Positions 56,710 through 64,000 of a stretch of DNA of 64,000 nucleotides are shown piece after piece. Source of the stretch: Streptomyces sp. ASQP_92 (lineage in GTDB: Bacteria; Actinomycetota; Actinomycetes; Streptomycetales; Streptomycetaceae); the NCBI RefSeq assembly GCF_025399895.1, contig NZ_JAODUA010000008.1, positions 62,001 through 126,000 of the forward strand. The letters are read 5' to 3'. Numbering within the stretch: the stretch's first letter is position 1; each line of letters starts with the position of its first letter. The notes beneath the pieces were generated by a model. It saw nothing but the letters and a program-made list of their open reading frames with translations. It ran no database searches and had not been told where the DNA came from. The position numbers were made by a program, and so were the translations under genes.

Positions 56710-58542
56710 CTAGGCCGTGAGCTCCTGGTGGAGCGCCTCGCGCAGCCGGGCCGCCCGCTCGGCGACCTCCGCCGGACCCAGCTCGACCGCCCTGGCGCAC
56801 CAGCGCTGCCCCTCGCTGAGCTCGCCGTGCCGGGCGGCGAGCAGCGCCAGGCGCAGCGCGGCCCGGCCGTGCCCGGCGTGCGCGGCCCGGCTCCACCACA
56901 GCGCGGCCTCGCGCTCCCGGCCCTCCCGGGCCAGCAGCAGGCCCAGGTTGAAGGCGCCGTTGCGGCTGCCCGCCTCGGCGGCCTCCCCGTACCAGCGCGC
57001 GGCCGCCTCCAGGTCACCCCGGGCCGCGGCCAGCATGCCGACCCGCACCTGGGCCCGGCGGTGGCCCTGCTGCGCGGCCCGCTCGTACCACTCCTCGCAC
57101 TCGGTCTTCTCACCCATCGGCTCGCCCAGCGCGGGCGGGCCCGGCGGGGGCTGGCGCGCGTCCAGGACGGTGGCGAGGCGGAAGGCGGCCTCCGCGCTGC
57201 CGCCGCCCGCCGCGCACCGCAGATGGCGCTCGGCGGCCTGCTCCTCGCCGTCCCGCAGCAGTGCGATGCCGACCTGGAGGGCGGCGTCGGTGTGCCCGGC
57301 GGCCGCGGCCCGCTCGTACCACTTCAGCGCGGTGCGGTCGTCGTCCCGGCCGGCGTACAGGATGCCGAGGTTGAAGGCGGCGTCCACGCTGCCGGCCTCG
57401 GCGGCCTTGGAGAACCAGGGCTCCGCGCCCGTCGCGTCCCCGGCCTGGAGCAGCAGGATGGCGAGCGCGTTGGCGGCCTCGCGGTGCCCGGAGTAGGCGG
57501 CCCTGCGGTACCACTGCTCGGCCTGCGCGGTGCGGTTCTGGGCGGCGCAGAGCAGCCCCAGGTTGTACGCCCCGTTCACGTCCCCGGCGCTCATCGCGGC
57601 CCGGTACCAGCGCTCGGCGGTCTGCTGCTCGCCGCGCGCCGCGTGCAGGGCGCCCAGCGCGTTGGCGGCGTTGCCGTCGCCGTCCTGGGCGGCCCGCAGC
57701 CACCACACGGCGGCGCTCTCCTCGTCGCCGGCGTCGCGCAGCAGGAAGCCGAGCGCGCAGGCGGCCTTGGCCTCGCCGTCCTTGGCGGAGGTCAGGTACC
57801 AGCGGCCCGCTTCCTTGAGCTCGCCCCTTTTCTCCAGGATCGCCCCCAGGTGCAGGGCGGCCCTGCGGTGGCCCCGGGCGGCGGCCTGCCGGTACCAGGG
57901 CTCGGCCTCGTCGGTGGCCCCCTCGGCCTCCGGCGACTCCGCGACAGCGATGTCACCCGGGCCGTCACCGGCGGTCTCGTCGTCGGTGCGTCCGTCGAGG
58001 AGGCGGGCGAGCCGGTAGGCGGCCTCGCGGTGGCCCTGCTCGGCGGCGGCGCGCAGCCAGCGCTCGGCGCCGACATCACTGCGGTGCTCCAGGAGGTCGG
58101 CGAGCGCGTACGCGCCGAGCGCGTGGCCCTGCTCGGCGGACTGGCGCAGCCAGTACTCGGCGGCGGGCTCGTCGCCACGCTCGCGGTAGTGGCGGCCCAG
58201 GGCGTGGGCCGCGGCGGCGGATCCGGCGACGGCGGCGATGCGCCACCAGCCGGCCGCCTCGTCCGCGTAACCGCGCTGGTGGAGCAGGACACCGAGGTTG
58301 TTGGCCGCGGCCCGGTCGCCCTCGGCGGTGGCGCCGCGCAGATAGGGCTCGGCGCCGTCGAGGTCGCCACGGCGCAGCAGCAGGGCGCCGAGCACGCTCA
58401 TCGACTCGGCGTCTCCACCGTCGGCGGCACGCCGGTGCCGCGCCTCGGTCTCGGCGTCGGCGGTGTCGGCGTCCTCATCGGAGCGTGTCTGCACAAACCG
58501 CCCTGTCTCCAACAGAGTTGCCCTGTCCCCCATAAATACCAT
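56710..58542 (-). CDS. Sel1-like repeat (TPR family) protein
   Basis: 610-aa all-helical protein built of roughly 14 Sel1-like repeats of about 36 residues, each with the pattern A..WYR.AA..GH..A...LG.LL (for example AEQWYRRAAYSGHREAANAL). No signal peptide or membrane segment; a spacer rich in Asp/Glu/Gly (residues about 185-205) interrupts the array. Likely a cytosolic scaffold for protein contacts. ATG 58542 chosen; ATG three codons on is possible. It lies between two identical initiator tRNA genes, all on the same strand. Confidence 0.88.
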   Translation of the reverse strand: MVFMGDRATLLETGRFVQTRSDEDADTADAETEARHRRAADGGDAESMSVLGALLLRRGDLDGAEPYLRGATAEGDRAAANNLGVLLHQRGYADEAAGWWRIAAVAGSAAAAHALGRHYRERGDEPAAEYWLRQSAEQGHALGAYALADLLEHRSDVGAERWLRAAAEQGHREAAYRLARLLDGRTDDETAGDGPGDIAVAESPEAEGATDEAEPWYRQAAARGHRRAALHLGAILEKRGELKEAGRWYLTSAKDGEAKAACALGFLLRDAGDEESAAVWWLRAAQDGDGNAANALGALHAARGEQQTAERWYRAAMSAGDVNGAYNLGLLCAAQNRTAQAEQWYRRAAYSGHREAANALAILLLQAGDATGAEPWFSKAAEAGSVDAAFNLGILYAGRDDDRTALKWYERAAAAGHTDAALQVGIALLRDGEEQAAERHLRCAAGGGSAEAAFRLATVLDARQPPPGPPALGEPMGEKTECEEWYERAAQQGHRRAQVRVGMLAAARGDLEAAARWYGEAAEAGSRNGAFNLGLLLAREGREREAALWWSRAAHAGHGRAALRLALLAARHGELSEGQRWCARAVELGPAEVAERAARLREALHQELTA

Positions 58543-58732
58543 CGTCGCACCACCCGCAACCCGCGTACACCTGGTATACCGCAGCCAGTGAGGTCACTTC
58601 AGCGTTTTGTCGACATGCCCACAGGGAGACACGCCAAACCCTTTCGGCTCAACTCCCGTTGGTAAGAGCGGTTTTCGGATGGAAGGGTTCCAGCCAACGG
58701 TGGTCGGCCGTGGCCACCCGGGTGCGAACGCG

Positions 58733-58770
58733 ACGAGGGCCCGGATCCTTGAAAGGATCCGGGCCCTCGT
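58733..58770 (-). terminator. Terminator of initiator tRNA gene copy 2
   Basis: Perfect 18-bp stem (ACGAGGGCCCGGATCCTT and its complement) with a 2-nt gap, 8 bp past the tRNA 3' end. Confidence 0.88.
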
Positions 58771-58777
58771 CCGTGAG

Positions 58778-58851
58778 TAGCGGGGACAGGATTTGAACCT
58801 GCGACCTCTGGGTTATGAGCCCAGCGAGCTACCGAGCTGCTCCACCCCGCG
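58778..58851 (-). tRNA. Initiator tRNA-fMet (CAT), copy 2
   Basis: Same 74-nt sequence as the copy at 56561, including the CTCATAA anticodon loop, three G-C pairs in the anticodon stem and the C1/U72 mismatch. Identity extends a few bases into both flanks (GTAG on one side, TCGGTGAAC on the other), pointing to a duplication of the gene with its immediate borders. CCA is not encoded. Confidence 0.95.
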
Positions 58852-58938
58852 TCGGTGAACCCAACGCTACCACGGCACGGGGTGGGCCCCTGACCGGAGC
58901 CGGCCCGGTCCTCCCAGGTCAGCTCCGGTCCACCAGGG

Positions 58939-61836
58939 TCAGCTCTTCGGCTTGGCCGCCTTGGCCTGTGCGTCGGCCGCACGCTGGAGGGCCTGTTGCA
59001 GCGCCTTCTGGGCGTCGCCGTAGGTCTTCCAGTCGCCCTTGGCGAGCGCCTTCTGGCCGTCGTCGTACGCCTTCTGGGCGTCCTTGATGGCCTGGTCCAC
59101 CGTGGCGTTGCCGGAGTCCGGCGGCGTGGTGGTGGGAGGCATGGTCGGCGGATTCGTCGTGGGCGGTGGGGTCGTCCCGCCCGATTCGAAGGCGGCGCTG
59201 AGCGCGTCGGCCAGGTTGTCCCGGAAGACGGTCTTGTCCCCGTAGGAGACGCCGACCTTCTTCAGGAGCGGATAGTTGGCGCTGCCACCGCGGGCGTACA
59301 CCGGCTCGATGTACAGGAAGCCGCCGCCCAGCGGCACGGTCAGCAGGTTCCCGTAGTCGATCTCGGAGTCGGTGCCCCTCAAGTTCCTGACGAACTCGGC
59401 CACTTCGGGCAGGCCGTTCAGCTTGCTCTGCACCTGTTGGGGGCCCTGCACGTTGTCGGTGACCCTGAGCAGTCTGATCTTGCCGTAGTCCTTGCTCGCG
59501 GCATCGGCGTCGATCGCCATGAACCCGCCCAGGTTGGGGCGGCCGTTGGGCGTGAACGTCGTCGTGAGCGAGAACTTCTTCCCCTCGGACTCGGCCCCGG
59601 GCATCTTCATGGACAGGTAGTACGGCGGGACCGCGCTGTTGTCCTTGTTGGTCGGGTCGTCCGGGACCTGCCAGGCGTCACTGCCGCTGTAGAACTGCGC
59701 GGGGTTGGTGACGTGGTAGCGGGTCAGCAGCTCGCGCTGGACCTTGAACATGTCCTGCGGGTAGCGCAGGTGTGCAAGCAGCTCCGCGGGGATCGACGAC
59801 TTGGCCTTCACCGTGCCGGGGAAGGCCTTCATCCAGGTCTTGAGGACCGGGTCCTTGTCGTCCCACTGGTACAGGGTGACCGTGCCGTCGTACGCGTCGA
59901 CGGTCGCCTTCACCGAGTTGCGGATGTAGTTGACCTGGTTCTGCTGGGCCACCACCGCGCGCTGGTTGTCGGTCAGCGAGTCCGTGGTGGTCTCGCCGAG
60001 CGTGGTGCGCGAGGCGTAGGGGTAGCCGTTGGTCGTCGTGTACGCGTCGACGACCCACTGGATGCGCTTGCCGACGACCGCCGGGTAGGCGTCGCCGTCA
60101 ATGGTCAGCCAGGGGGCGACCGCCTCGACGCGCTCCTTCGGGGTGCGGTTGTAGAGGATCTTCGATCCCTTGCCGATGGCTCCCGAGTACAGGATCTGCG
60201 GCTCGTTGAAGGTGACCGCGTACGCGGCCCGGCTGAAGGGGTTGGACAGGCTCACGCCGCCCTTGCCCTCGAAGCTCGTCGTGACCTGGCCCTTGCCCTC
60301 GCTCTCGTAGTCGAGCTCCTTCTGGGGCCCGCCGACGATCGAGTACTGGTCGGTCTTCTCGCCGTAGTAGACGCGCTGCTGGTAGTCCGAGGGGAGCTGG
60401 CCGCTGGTGGGCAGCCCGGACTCGGTGAAGTCCGGCGCGCCGTTGACGTCCACGCTGGTGCCCTTGGCCGCGATCGCGCCGAAGCCATGGGTGTAGGTGA
60501 AGTGGTCGTTGATCCAGTTGCGCTTGTCGATGCCCTTGAGGTCGAGCTCGCGCAGACCGATGACGGTGTCCTGCTCCTTGCCGTCCTTGTCCGTGTAGCG
60601 GTCCACGTCCAGGGTCGAGGGGAACTGGTAGTACTTGCGCTCCTGCTGGAGCTGCTGGAAGGCGGGCGAGACGACGTTGGGGTCGATGAGCCGGTAGCTG
60701 GCCGCCGAGTCGGCGTCCGAGCGCAGCTTCGCGTTGTCCTTGGCGTCGGTGGTGCCCTTGTAGTCCTGCACGTCCGCCGCGTCGATGCCGTACGCCTTGC
60801 GGGTGGCATCGATGTTCTTCTGGATGTACGGGGCTTCCTTGGCCTGCTCGTTGGGCTGGACCTGGAACTTCTGCACGATCGCCGGGTAGAGCCCCCCGAT
60901 CAGGATCGCCGAGAGCACCATCAGGCCGAAGCCGATGACGGGGAGCTGCCAGGTGCGGCGCCACAGGGTGGCGAAGAACAGCACCGCGCAGATGACCGCG
61001 ATGCAGAACAGGATGGTCTTCGCGGGGAGATAGGCGTTGGCGTCGACGTACCGCAGACCCGTCCAGTTGTTGGTCGCCTTGAAGTCACTGGACTTGACCG
61101 CGAGGCCGTACCGGTCCAGCCAGTACGCCACCGCCTTGAGGAGCACGAAGACACCGAGCAGCACCGAGAGGTGACCGGTGGCGGCCCCCGTGGCGCGCGC
61201 GCCGGGGCTGGTGATGCGCAGCCCGCCGTACAGGTAGTGCGTGAGGGCGGCGGCGATCAGCGACAGGACGGCCGCGGCGAAGCCGAAGCCGAGCATGAAG
61301 CGGTACCAGGGCAGGTCGAAGGCGTAGAACGACACGTCCAGATGGAACTGGGGGTCCTTCTGGCCGAACGGCACCCCGTTGACCCACATCAGCCAGGTGC
61401 GCCACTGCCCGGAGGCGGACGCGCCGGCGATCAGGCCGATCAGCGCGGCGACCCCGAGCAGCATCCACTTCTTGTACGGGGCGATGCCCATCCGGTAGCG
61501 GTCGAGGCTCTGCTGCTCCAGGGACATCGCGCTGAGCGGCGGCCGCAGCCGGTGTGCCAGCCAGATGTTCAGGCCGACGGCCAGGGCCATCAGGAGTCCG
61601 AAGACGCAGAACAGTCCGATCTTGGTCCACAACTGGGTGGTGAAGACCGACGAGTAGTGGACCGAGCGGTACCACAGCCAGTCCGTCCAGAACCCCGCGA
61701 ACATGACGAAGGCCATGGCAAGCACGGCCAGGATGCCCAGTGTCATGAGCAGGGTCCGGACCCGGCGGGACGGCCGGCCGACTCTGATCCGTGGCCCGGA
61801 CGGGCCTGAGCCGCGGTCCGGCATCTGGAAAGCCAA
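58939..61836 (-). CDS. UPF0182 family large membrane protein
   Basis: About 965 aa. Seven predicted membrane helices in the first ~320 residues, then a large extracytoplasmic domain (about 330-880) with YASRTTLG, RYPQDMFKVQRELLTRYHV and LLTVPLGGGFLYIEPVY, then a Thr/Pro-rich linker and a charged helical tail (DAQKAYDDGQKALAKGDW). Conserved across actinobacteria, function unknown. The proposed start is TTG 61836, with GAGGTG nine bases before it and LAFQMPDRG aligning to the S. coelicolor N-terminus as I recall; ATG 61824 and GTG 61845 are alternatives. Divergent from the PPA1309-family gene. Confidence 0.9.
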   Translation of the reverse strand: MAFQMPDRGSGPSGPRIRVGRPSRRVRTLLMTLGILAVLAMAFVMFAGFWTDWLWYRSVHYSSVFTTQLWTKIGLFCVFGLLMALAVGLNIWLAHRLRPPLSAMSLEQQSLDRYRMGIAPYKKWMLLGVAALIGLIAGASASGQWRTWLMWVNGVPFGQKDPQFHLDVSFYAFDLPWYRFMLGFGFAAAVLSLIAAALTHYLYGGLRITSPGARATGAATGHLSVLLGVFVLLKAVAYWLDRYGLAVKSSDFKATNNWTGLRYVDANAYLPAKTILFCIAVICAVLFFATLWRRTWQLPVIGFGLMVLSAILIGGLYPAIVQKFQVQPNEQAKEAPYIQKNIDATRKAYGIDAADVQDYKGTTDAKDNAKLRSDADSAASYRLIDPNVVSPAFQQLQQERKYYQFPSTLDVDRYTDKDGKEQDTVIGLRELDLKGIDKRNWINDHFTYTHGFGAIAAKGTSVDVNGAPDFTESGLPTSGQLPSDYQQRVYYGEKTDQYSIVGGPQKELDYESEGKGQVTTSFEGKGGVSLSNPFSRAAYAVTFNEPQILYSGAIGKGSKILYNRTPKERVEAVAPWLTIDGDAYPAVVGKRIQWVVDAYTTTNGYPYASRTTLGETTTDSLTDNQRAVVAQQNQVNYIRNSVKATVDAYDGTVTLYQWDDKDPVLKTWMKAFPGTVKAKSSIPAELLAHLRYPQDMFKVQRELLTRYHVTNPAQFYSGSDAWQVPDDPTNKDNSAVPPYYLSMKMPGAESEGKKFSLTTTFTPNGRPNLGGFMAIDADAASKDYGKIRLLRVTDNVQGPQQVQSKLNGLPEVAEFVRNLRGTDSEIDYGNLLTVPLGGGFLYIEPVYARGGSANYPLLKKVGVSYGDKTVFRDNLADALSAAFESGGTTPPPTTNPPTMPPTTTPPDSGNATVDQAIKDAQKAYDDGQKALAKGDWKTYGDAQKALQQALQRAADAQAKAAKPKS

Positions 61837-61950
61837 CGTGCGCACCTCGAAGTTCGCTGTCGTATGGGCGGGCCCCGCGATCGTAGAGCCCACTCATGCA
61901 ACTTACTGAGGCTTTACTCAGTTCCCGATCGGGGGGTGAAAGAGGGCAGG

Positions 61951-62505
61951 ATGTTGTCCATGTCCAACGTTTCCCCCTCAGGCCCCCCGATGGCAGCGAG
62001 CCCGCTCACCCGCGCGGTGCTCGAAATCGACGAGTACGCGTCCGGCTTCGGCTGGGACAAGCCGGCCCGCCTCTTCGCCCTCGTCGACACCGCGAAGCTC
62101 CGCGCCAAGGCGCCGGGCGTGGTCTCCGCCGCCGATGACGCGGCGGTCTCCGGGCTGACCCCGATCGACCAGGAGGAGATCCCGCGGAACAAGCCGCTGG
62201 ACAAGTTCCTCGGCACCATCGAGTGGCCCGACTCGGTGGCCGGCTGCGCGCTCACGGTGGAGCGCCTGATGCTGCCGCCGTCCGCCGAGGCCTCCGTGCC
62301 CGAGGGGCTCGGTGACAAGGAGCTCGCCAAGTGGGTGGCCGCCCACCCCGACCGCCAGGAGGTGCGGCTGACGGTGGCGGTGCTGCGCGGCGGCGCCCGC
62401 GAGTCCGCCATCCGGCTGCGCGAGAAGGACTCCGCCACCGAGGTCCTGACCGGCCCCGACCTGGTGCCGGGCCTCGCCGAGGCGCTGGCGGCGACCTTCG
62501 CCTAG
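61951..62505 (+). CDS. PPA1309 family protein, unknown function
   Basis: 184-aa soluble protein found as a single copy in many actinobacteria. Recognisable parts: PLTRAVLEIDEYASGFGWDK near residue 20 and LFALVDTAKL, then GTIEWPDSVAGCALTVERLM near residue 90. No catalytic motif. ATG 61951 is preceded by AGAGGGCAGG; ATG 61960 is possible. Wedged between the divergent UPF0182 gene and the convergent PDZ protease gene, a grouping conserved in streptomycetes as far as I recall. Confidence 0.85.
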   Translation: MLSMSNVSPSGPPMAASPLTRAVLEIDEYASGFGWDKPARLFALVDTAKLRAKAPGVVSAADDAAVSGLTPIDQEEIPRNKPLDKFLGTIEWPDSVAGCALTVERLMLPPSAEASVPEGLGDKELAKWVAAHPDRQEVRLTVAVLRGGARESAIRLREKDSATEVLTGPDLVPGLAEALAATFA

Positions 62506-62530
62506 GCCGCGTACGGGGGCGCGGCGGCCG

Positions 62531-63619
62531 TCACCTGGCCGAGCAGCTCGGCAGGCCCGCCGTGTCCCCCGTGCGGAGCTTCTCCAGCGCCTGGCGGGCG
62601 TCGTGGATGGTGTCGACCTTCACCAGGGTGAGCCCTGCCGGGATGTCGGCCGCGGCCGCCGCGCAGTTGTCCTTGGGCGTCAGGAAGTAGCGGGCGCCCG
62701 CCTGGCGTGCGCCGATCAGCTTCATCTCGATGCCGCCGATCGGGCCGACCTTGCCGGCGTCGTCGATCGTGCCGGTGCCGGCGATGAACTTCCCGCCGGT
62801 CAGGTCCTCGGGCGTCAGCTTGTCGACGATGCCGAGCGAGAACATCAGGCCCGCGCTGGGGCCGCCGACGTCGGCGAGCTTGATGTCGACGGTGAACGGG
62901 AAGGCGTGGTCGTTCCCGGCCTGGATGCCGACGATGGCCCGGTCGCTGTCCGGCGCCTTCTCCGTGGTGATCGTCACCTTCTCGCCGCCCTCGGGCGCCC
63001 GGCCGGCCTTCTTGGCGACCCCGGCCTCCTTGGCGGGGACGATCGTGAAGACCACGTTCTGTCCCGGCTTGTGCTTGGTGACGAGCGTGGCGACATCGGC
63101 GGGCTTGGTGACCGCGGTGCCGTCGACCGCCTTGATCGCGTCCCCGGCGTGCAGCTTGCCCTCGGCGGGGCTGCCCTTGACGACCGAGGAGACGATGACC
63201 CAGCTCTTGACCGGGATGTGCAGCTCGTTCAGGGCCGCCACCTTGGCGCTCTCCTGCGACTGGCTGAACTCCTCGGCGTTCTCCTGGTTGGACTGCTCGT
63301 CGGTCTTGCCGTCCGGGTAGAGCGTGTCGTGCGGGACGACCACGCTGTCGTGCGCCAGCCAGCCGTAGACGGCCTCGACGAGGTTCATCCGGTAGTCGGC
63401 CCCGGTGACGCGCACCGTCGTCATGTTGAGGTGCCCGGTCGTCGGGTACGTCTTGTGGCCTGCGATCTGGAGCACCGGCTCGCCGCCGGAGTCGCCGAGC
63501 GTGTTCACGGTGGGCCCGGGAGACATCTCGGCGTACGGGACTTTGATGAGCACGCCGGCGCAGAGCAGCGCGATCAGGACGAGGGTGGAGGCGAGCATCG
63601 TCGCGGTGCGGCGTGGCAT
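62531..63619 (-). CDS. PDZ/Lon-like membrane-anchored serine protease (YlbL-type)
   Basis: 362 aa: one N-terminal membrane helix (LASTLVLIALLCAGVLI), a PDZ domain (about 135-205, SSVVKGSPAEGKLHAGDAIKAV) and a Lon-type proteolytic domain with catalytic Ser S255 (GGPSAGL) and Lys K300 (GGIEMKLIGA), 45 residues apart as expected of the Ser-Lys dyad. Probably cleaves proteins outside the membrane. In Bacillus, YlbL degrades a DNA-damage checkpoint protein. ATG 63619. Convergent with the PPA1309-family gene. Confidence 0.92.
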   Translation of the reverse strand: MPRRTATMLASTLVLIALLCAGVLIKVPYAEMSPGPTVNTLGDSGGEPVLQIAGHKTYPTTGHLNMTTVRVTGADYRMNLVEAVYGWLAHDSVVVPHDTLYPDGKTDEQSNQENAEEFSQSQESAKVAALNELHIPVKSWVIVSSVVKGSPAEGKLHAGDAIKAVDGTAVTKPADVATLVTKHKPGQNVVFTIVPAKEAGVAKKAGRAPEGGEKVTITTEKAPDSDRAIVGIQAGNDHAFPFTVDIKLADVGGPSAGLMFSLGIVDKLTPEDLTGGKFIAGTGTIDDAGKVGPIGGIEMKLIGARQAGARYFLTPKDNCAAAAADIPAGLTLVKVDTIHDARQALEKLRTGDTAGLPSCSAR

Positions 63620-63729
63620 GGCACGACAGTACGGGACCGGTCCCGGCGCCCACCCCTGGGGCCGGTCCGTACGGGGGCCGTTGGCGACCGCGTACGGGCA
63701 AAGGGCGCGGCGCGCCGACGGGGAAGGTC

Positions 63730-63900
63730 CTAGAGGGCGTCGGTTCCGGAGTGGGTCTTCTCCATCGCTTCACGGAACCGGCTGTATCCGGCGAGTTCAG
63801 CCACGTCGCCGGTGGTGCGATCACGGGCGGTCCAGCTCGCCCATATCGCCGCGCCGACGCAAGCGAAAAGCGGAATCAGCAGCCAGGTGAGTACAGCCAT
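63730..63900 (-). CDS. Small membrane protein, unknown function
   Basis: 56-aa product: one N-terminal membrane helix (VLTWLLIPLFACVGAAIWAS), then a cytosolic tail (TGDVAELAGYSRFREAMEK) ending TDAL. A strong ribosome-binding sequence GGGAGG lies about six bases before the ATG at 63900, which makes this a credible gene despite its size. It precedes the PDZ protease gene in the same direction (110 bp apart) and may be co-transcribed. No family recognised. The last 100 bp of the window contain no feature I can support. Confidence 0.7.
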   Translation of the reverse strand: MAVLTWLLIPLFACVGAAIWASWTARDRTTGDVAELAGYSRFREAMEKTHSGTDAL

Positions 63901-64000
63901 TCCGACCTCCCGTCCCCTATGAGCGACCGCAACTGACAGATCAGCAGATTAGCCATCCGCCGGTTCAACGCTTACGCCAGGGGTGCGGTTACGCAAATCG

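Noticed and set aside
58996..61809. Very long open frame opposite the UPF0182 gene
   Set aside because: It is the antisense shadow of a GC-rich gene: composition is Gly/Val/Asp/Arg repeats with no domain, while the other strand encodes a recognised family with membrane helices.
1..64000. Mobile elements or CRISPR arrays
   Set aside because: I saw no transposase or integrase motifs, no attachment-site duplications next to the tRNA genes, and no regularly spaced direct repeats with unique spacers.

Overview
The DNA is very GC-rich with strong GC bias at third codon positions. It carries actinomycete hallmarks: a WhiB-like protein, a SigR/RsrA thiol-stress pair, a SigH-type stress sigma factor, and the das/nag aminosugar locus controlled by DasR. 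The gene order follows, from memory, the Streptomyces coelicolor chromosome around SCO5200-SCO5245, so this is a core-chromosome segment of a Streptomyces or very close relative. No phage, transposase, CRISPR array or replication origin was seen.

Layout. 1-5.8 kb: truncated Na+/H+ antiporter, UBP zinc finger protein, anti-sigma factor and sigH (with nested starts), a small membrane protein, a diacylglycerol-kinase-like enzyme and wblE. 5.8-8.7 kb: sensor histidine kinase and nagB, with two DasR boxes (dre) between them. 8.7-14.8 kb: a patch of repeated 20-mers, then a tightly coupled five-gene minus-strand operon (2-oxoglutarate oxygenase, GT-A-like transferase of unknown function, ODC-like PLP decarboxylase, GNAT, MFS exporter). 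I read this operon as an accessory cassette placed between nagB and nagZ. A dre lies in a dasA-like promoter ahead of it. 15.1-21.2 kb: nagZ-dasC-dasB, dasA and dasR with their dre sites and terminators; this is the chitin/GlcNAc uptake and control core. 21.4-34.8 kb: a second accessory cluster on the plus strand (two small proteins, two membrane GT2 glycosyltransferases, a phosphoribosyl-polyprenyl synthase-like UbiA protein, a flippase-like protein, a class III aminotransferase, an SDR epimerase, two membrane-anchored EEP-fold enzymes, an aldo/keto reductase, an MMPL exporter and a LuxR-type regulator). The regulator is preceded by a near-perfect dre.

34.9-40.9 kb: DUF3311/MctP monocarboxylate uptake, then ribonucleotide reductase nrdAB behind a NrdR-box pair and a cobalamin riboswitch. 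40.9-46.9 kb: peptide deformylase, TPR protein, paired HD/HD-GYP membrane proteins, and rsrA-sigR with an exact SigR autoregulatory promoter. 46.9-54.3 kb: alpha/beta hydrolase, SRAP (HMCES/YedK) protein, M50-like peptidase, aroA, rsgA, SMR transporter, TetR, hisN and a CBS-domain protein. 54.4-64 kb: katA/catR with a shared operator, two identical initiator tRNA genes flanking a Sel1-repeat protein, a UPF0182 membrane protein, a PPA1309-family protein, a PDZ/Lon-like protease and a 56-aa membrane protein.

How it fits together. DasABC imports N,N'-diacetylchitobiose-type sugars, NagZ splits off GlcNAc and NagB feeds it into glycolysis; DasR, which senses GlcN-6-P, represses this set. The most interesting inference is that both accessory clusters sit inside this regulon's territory and each carries its own DasR box. 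Aminosugar status may therefore gate an uncharacterised small molecule (cluster A) and an uncharacterised lipid-linked glycan or aminosugar product (cluster B). Comparisons with S. coelicolor are from memory and not from alignment.
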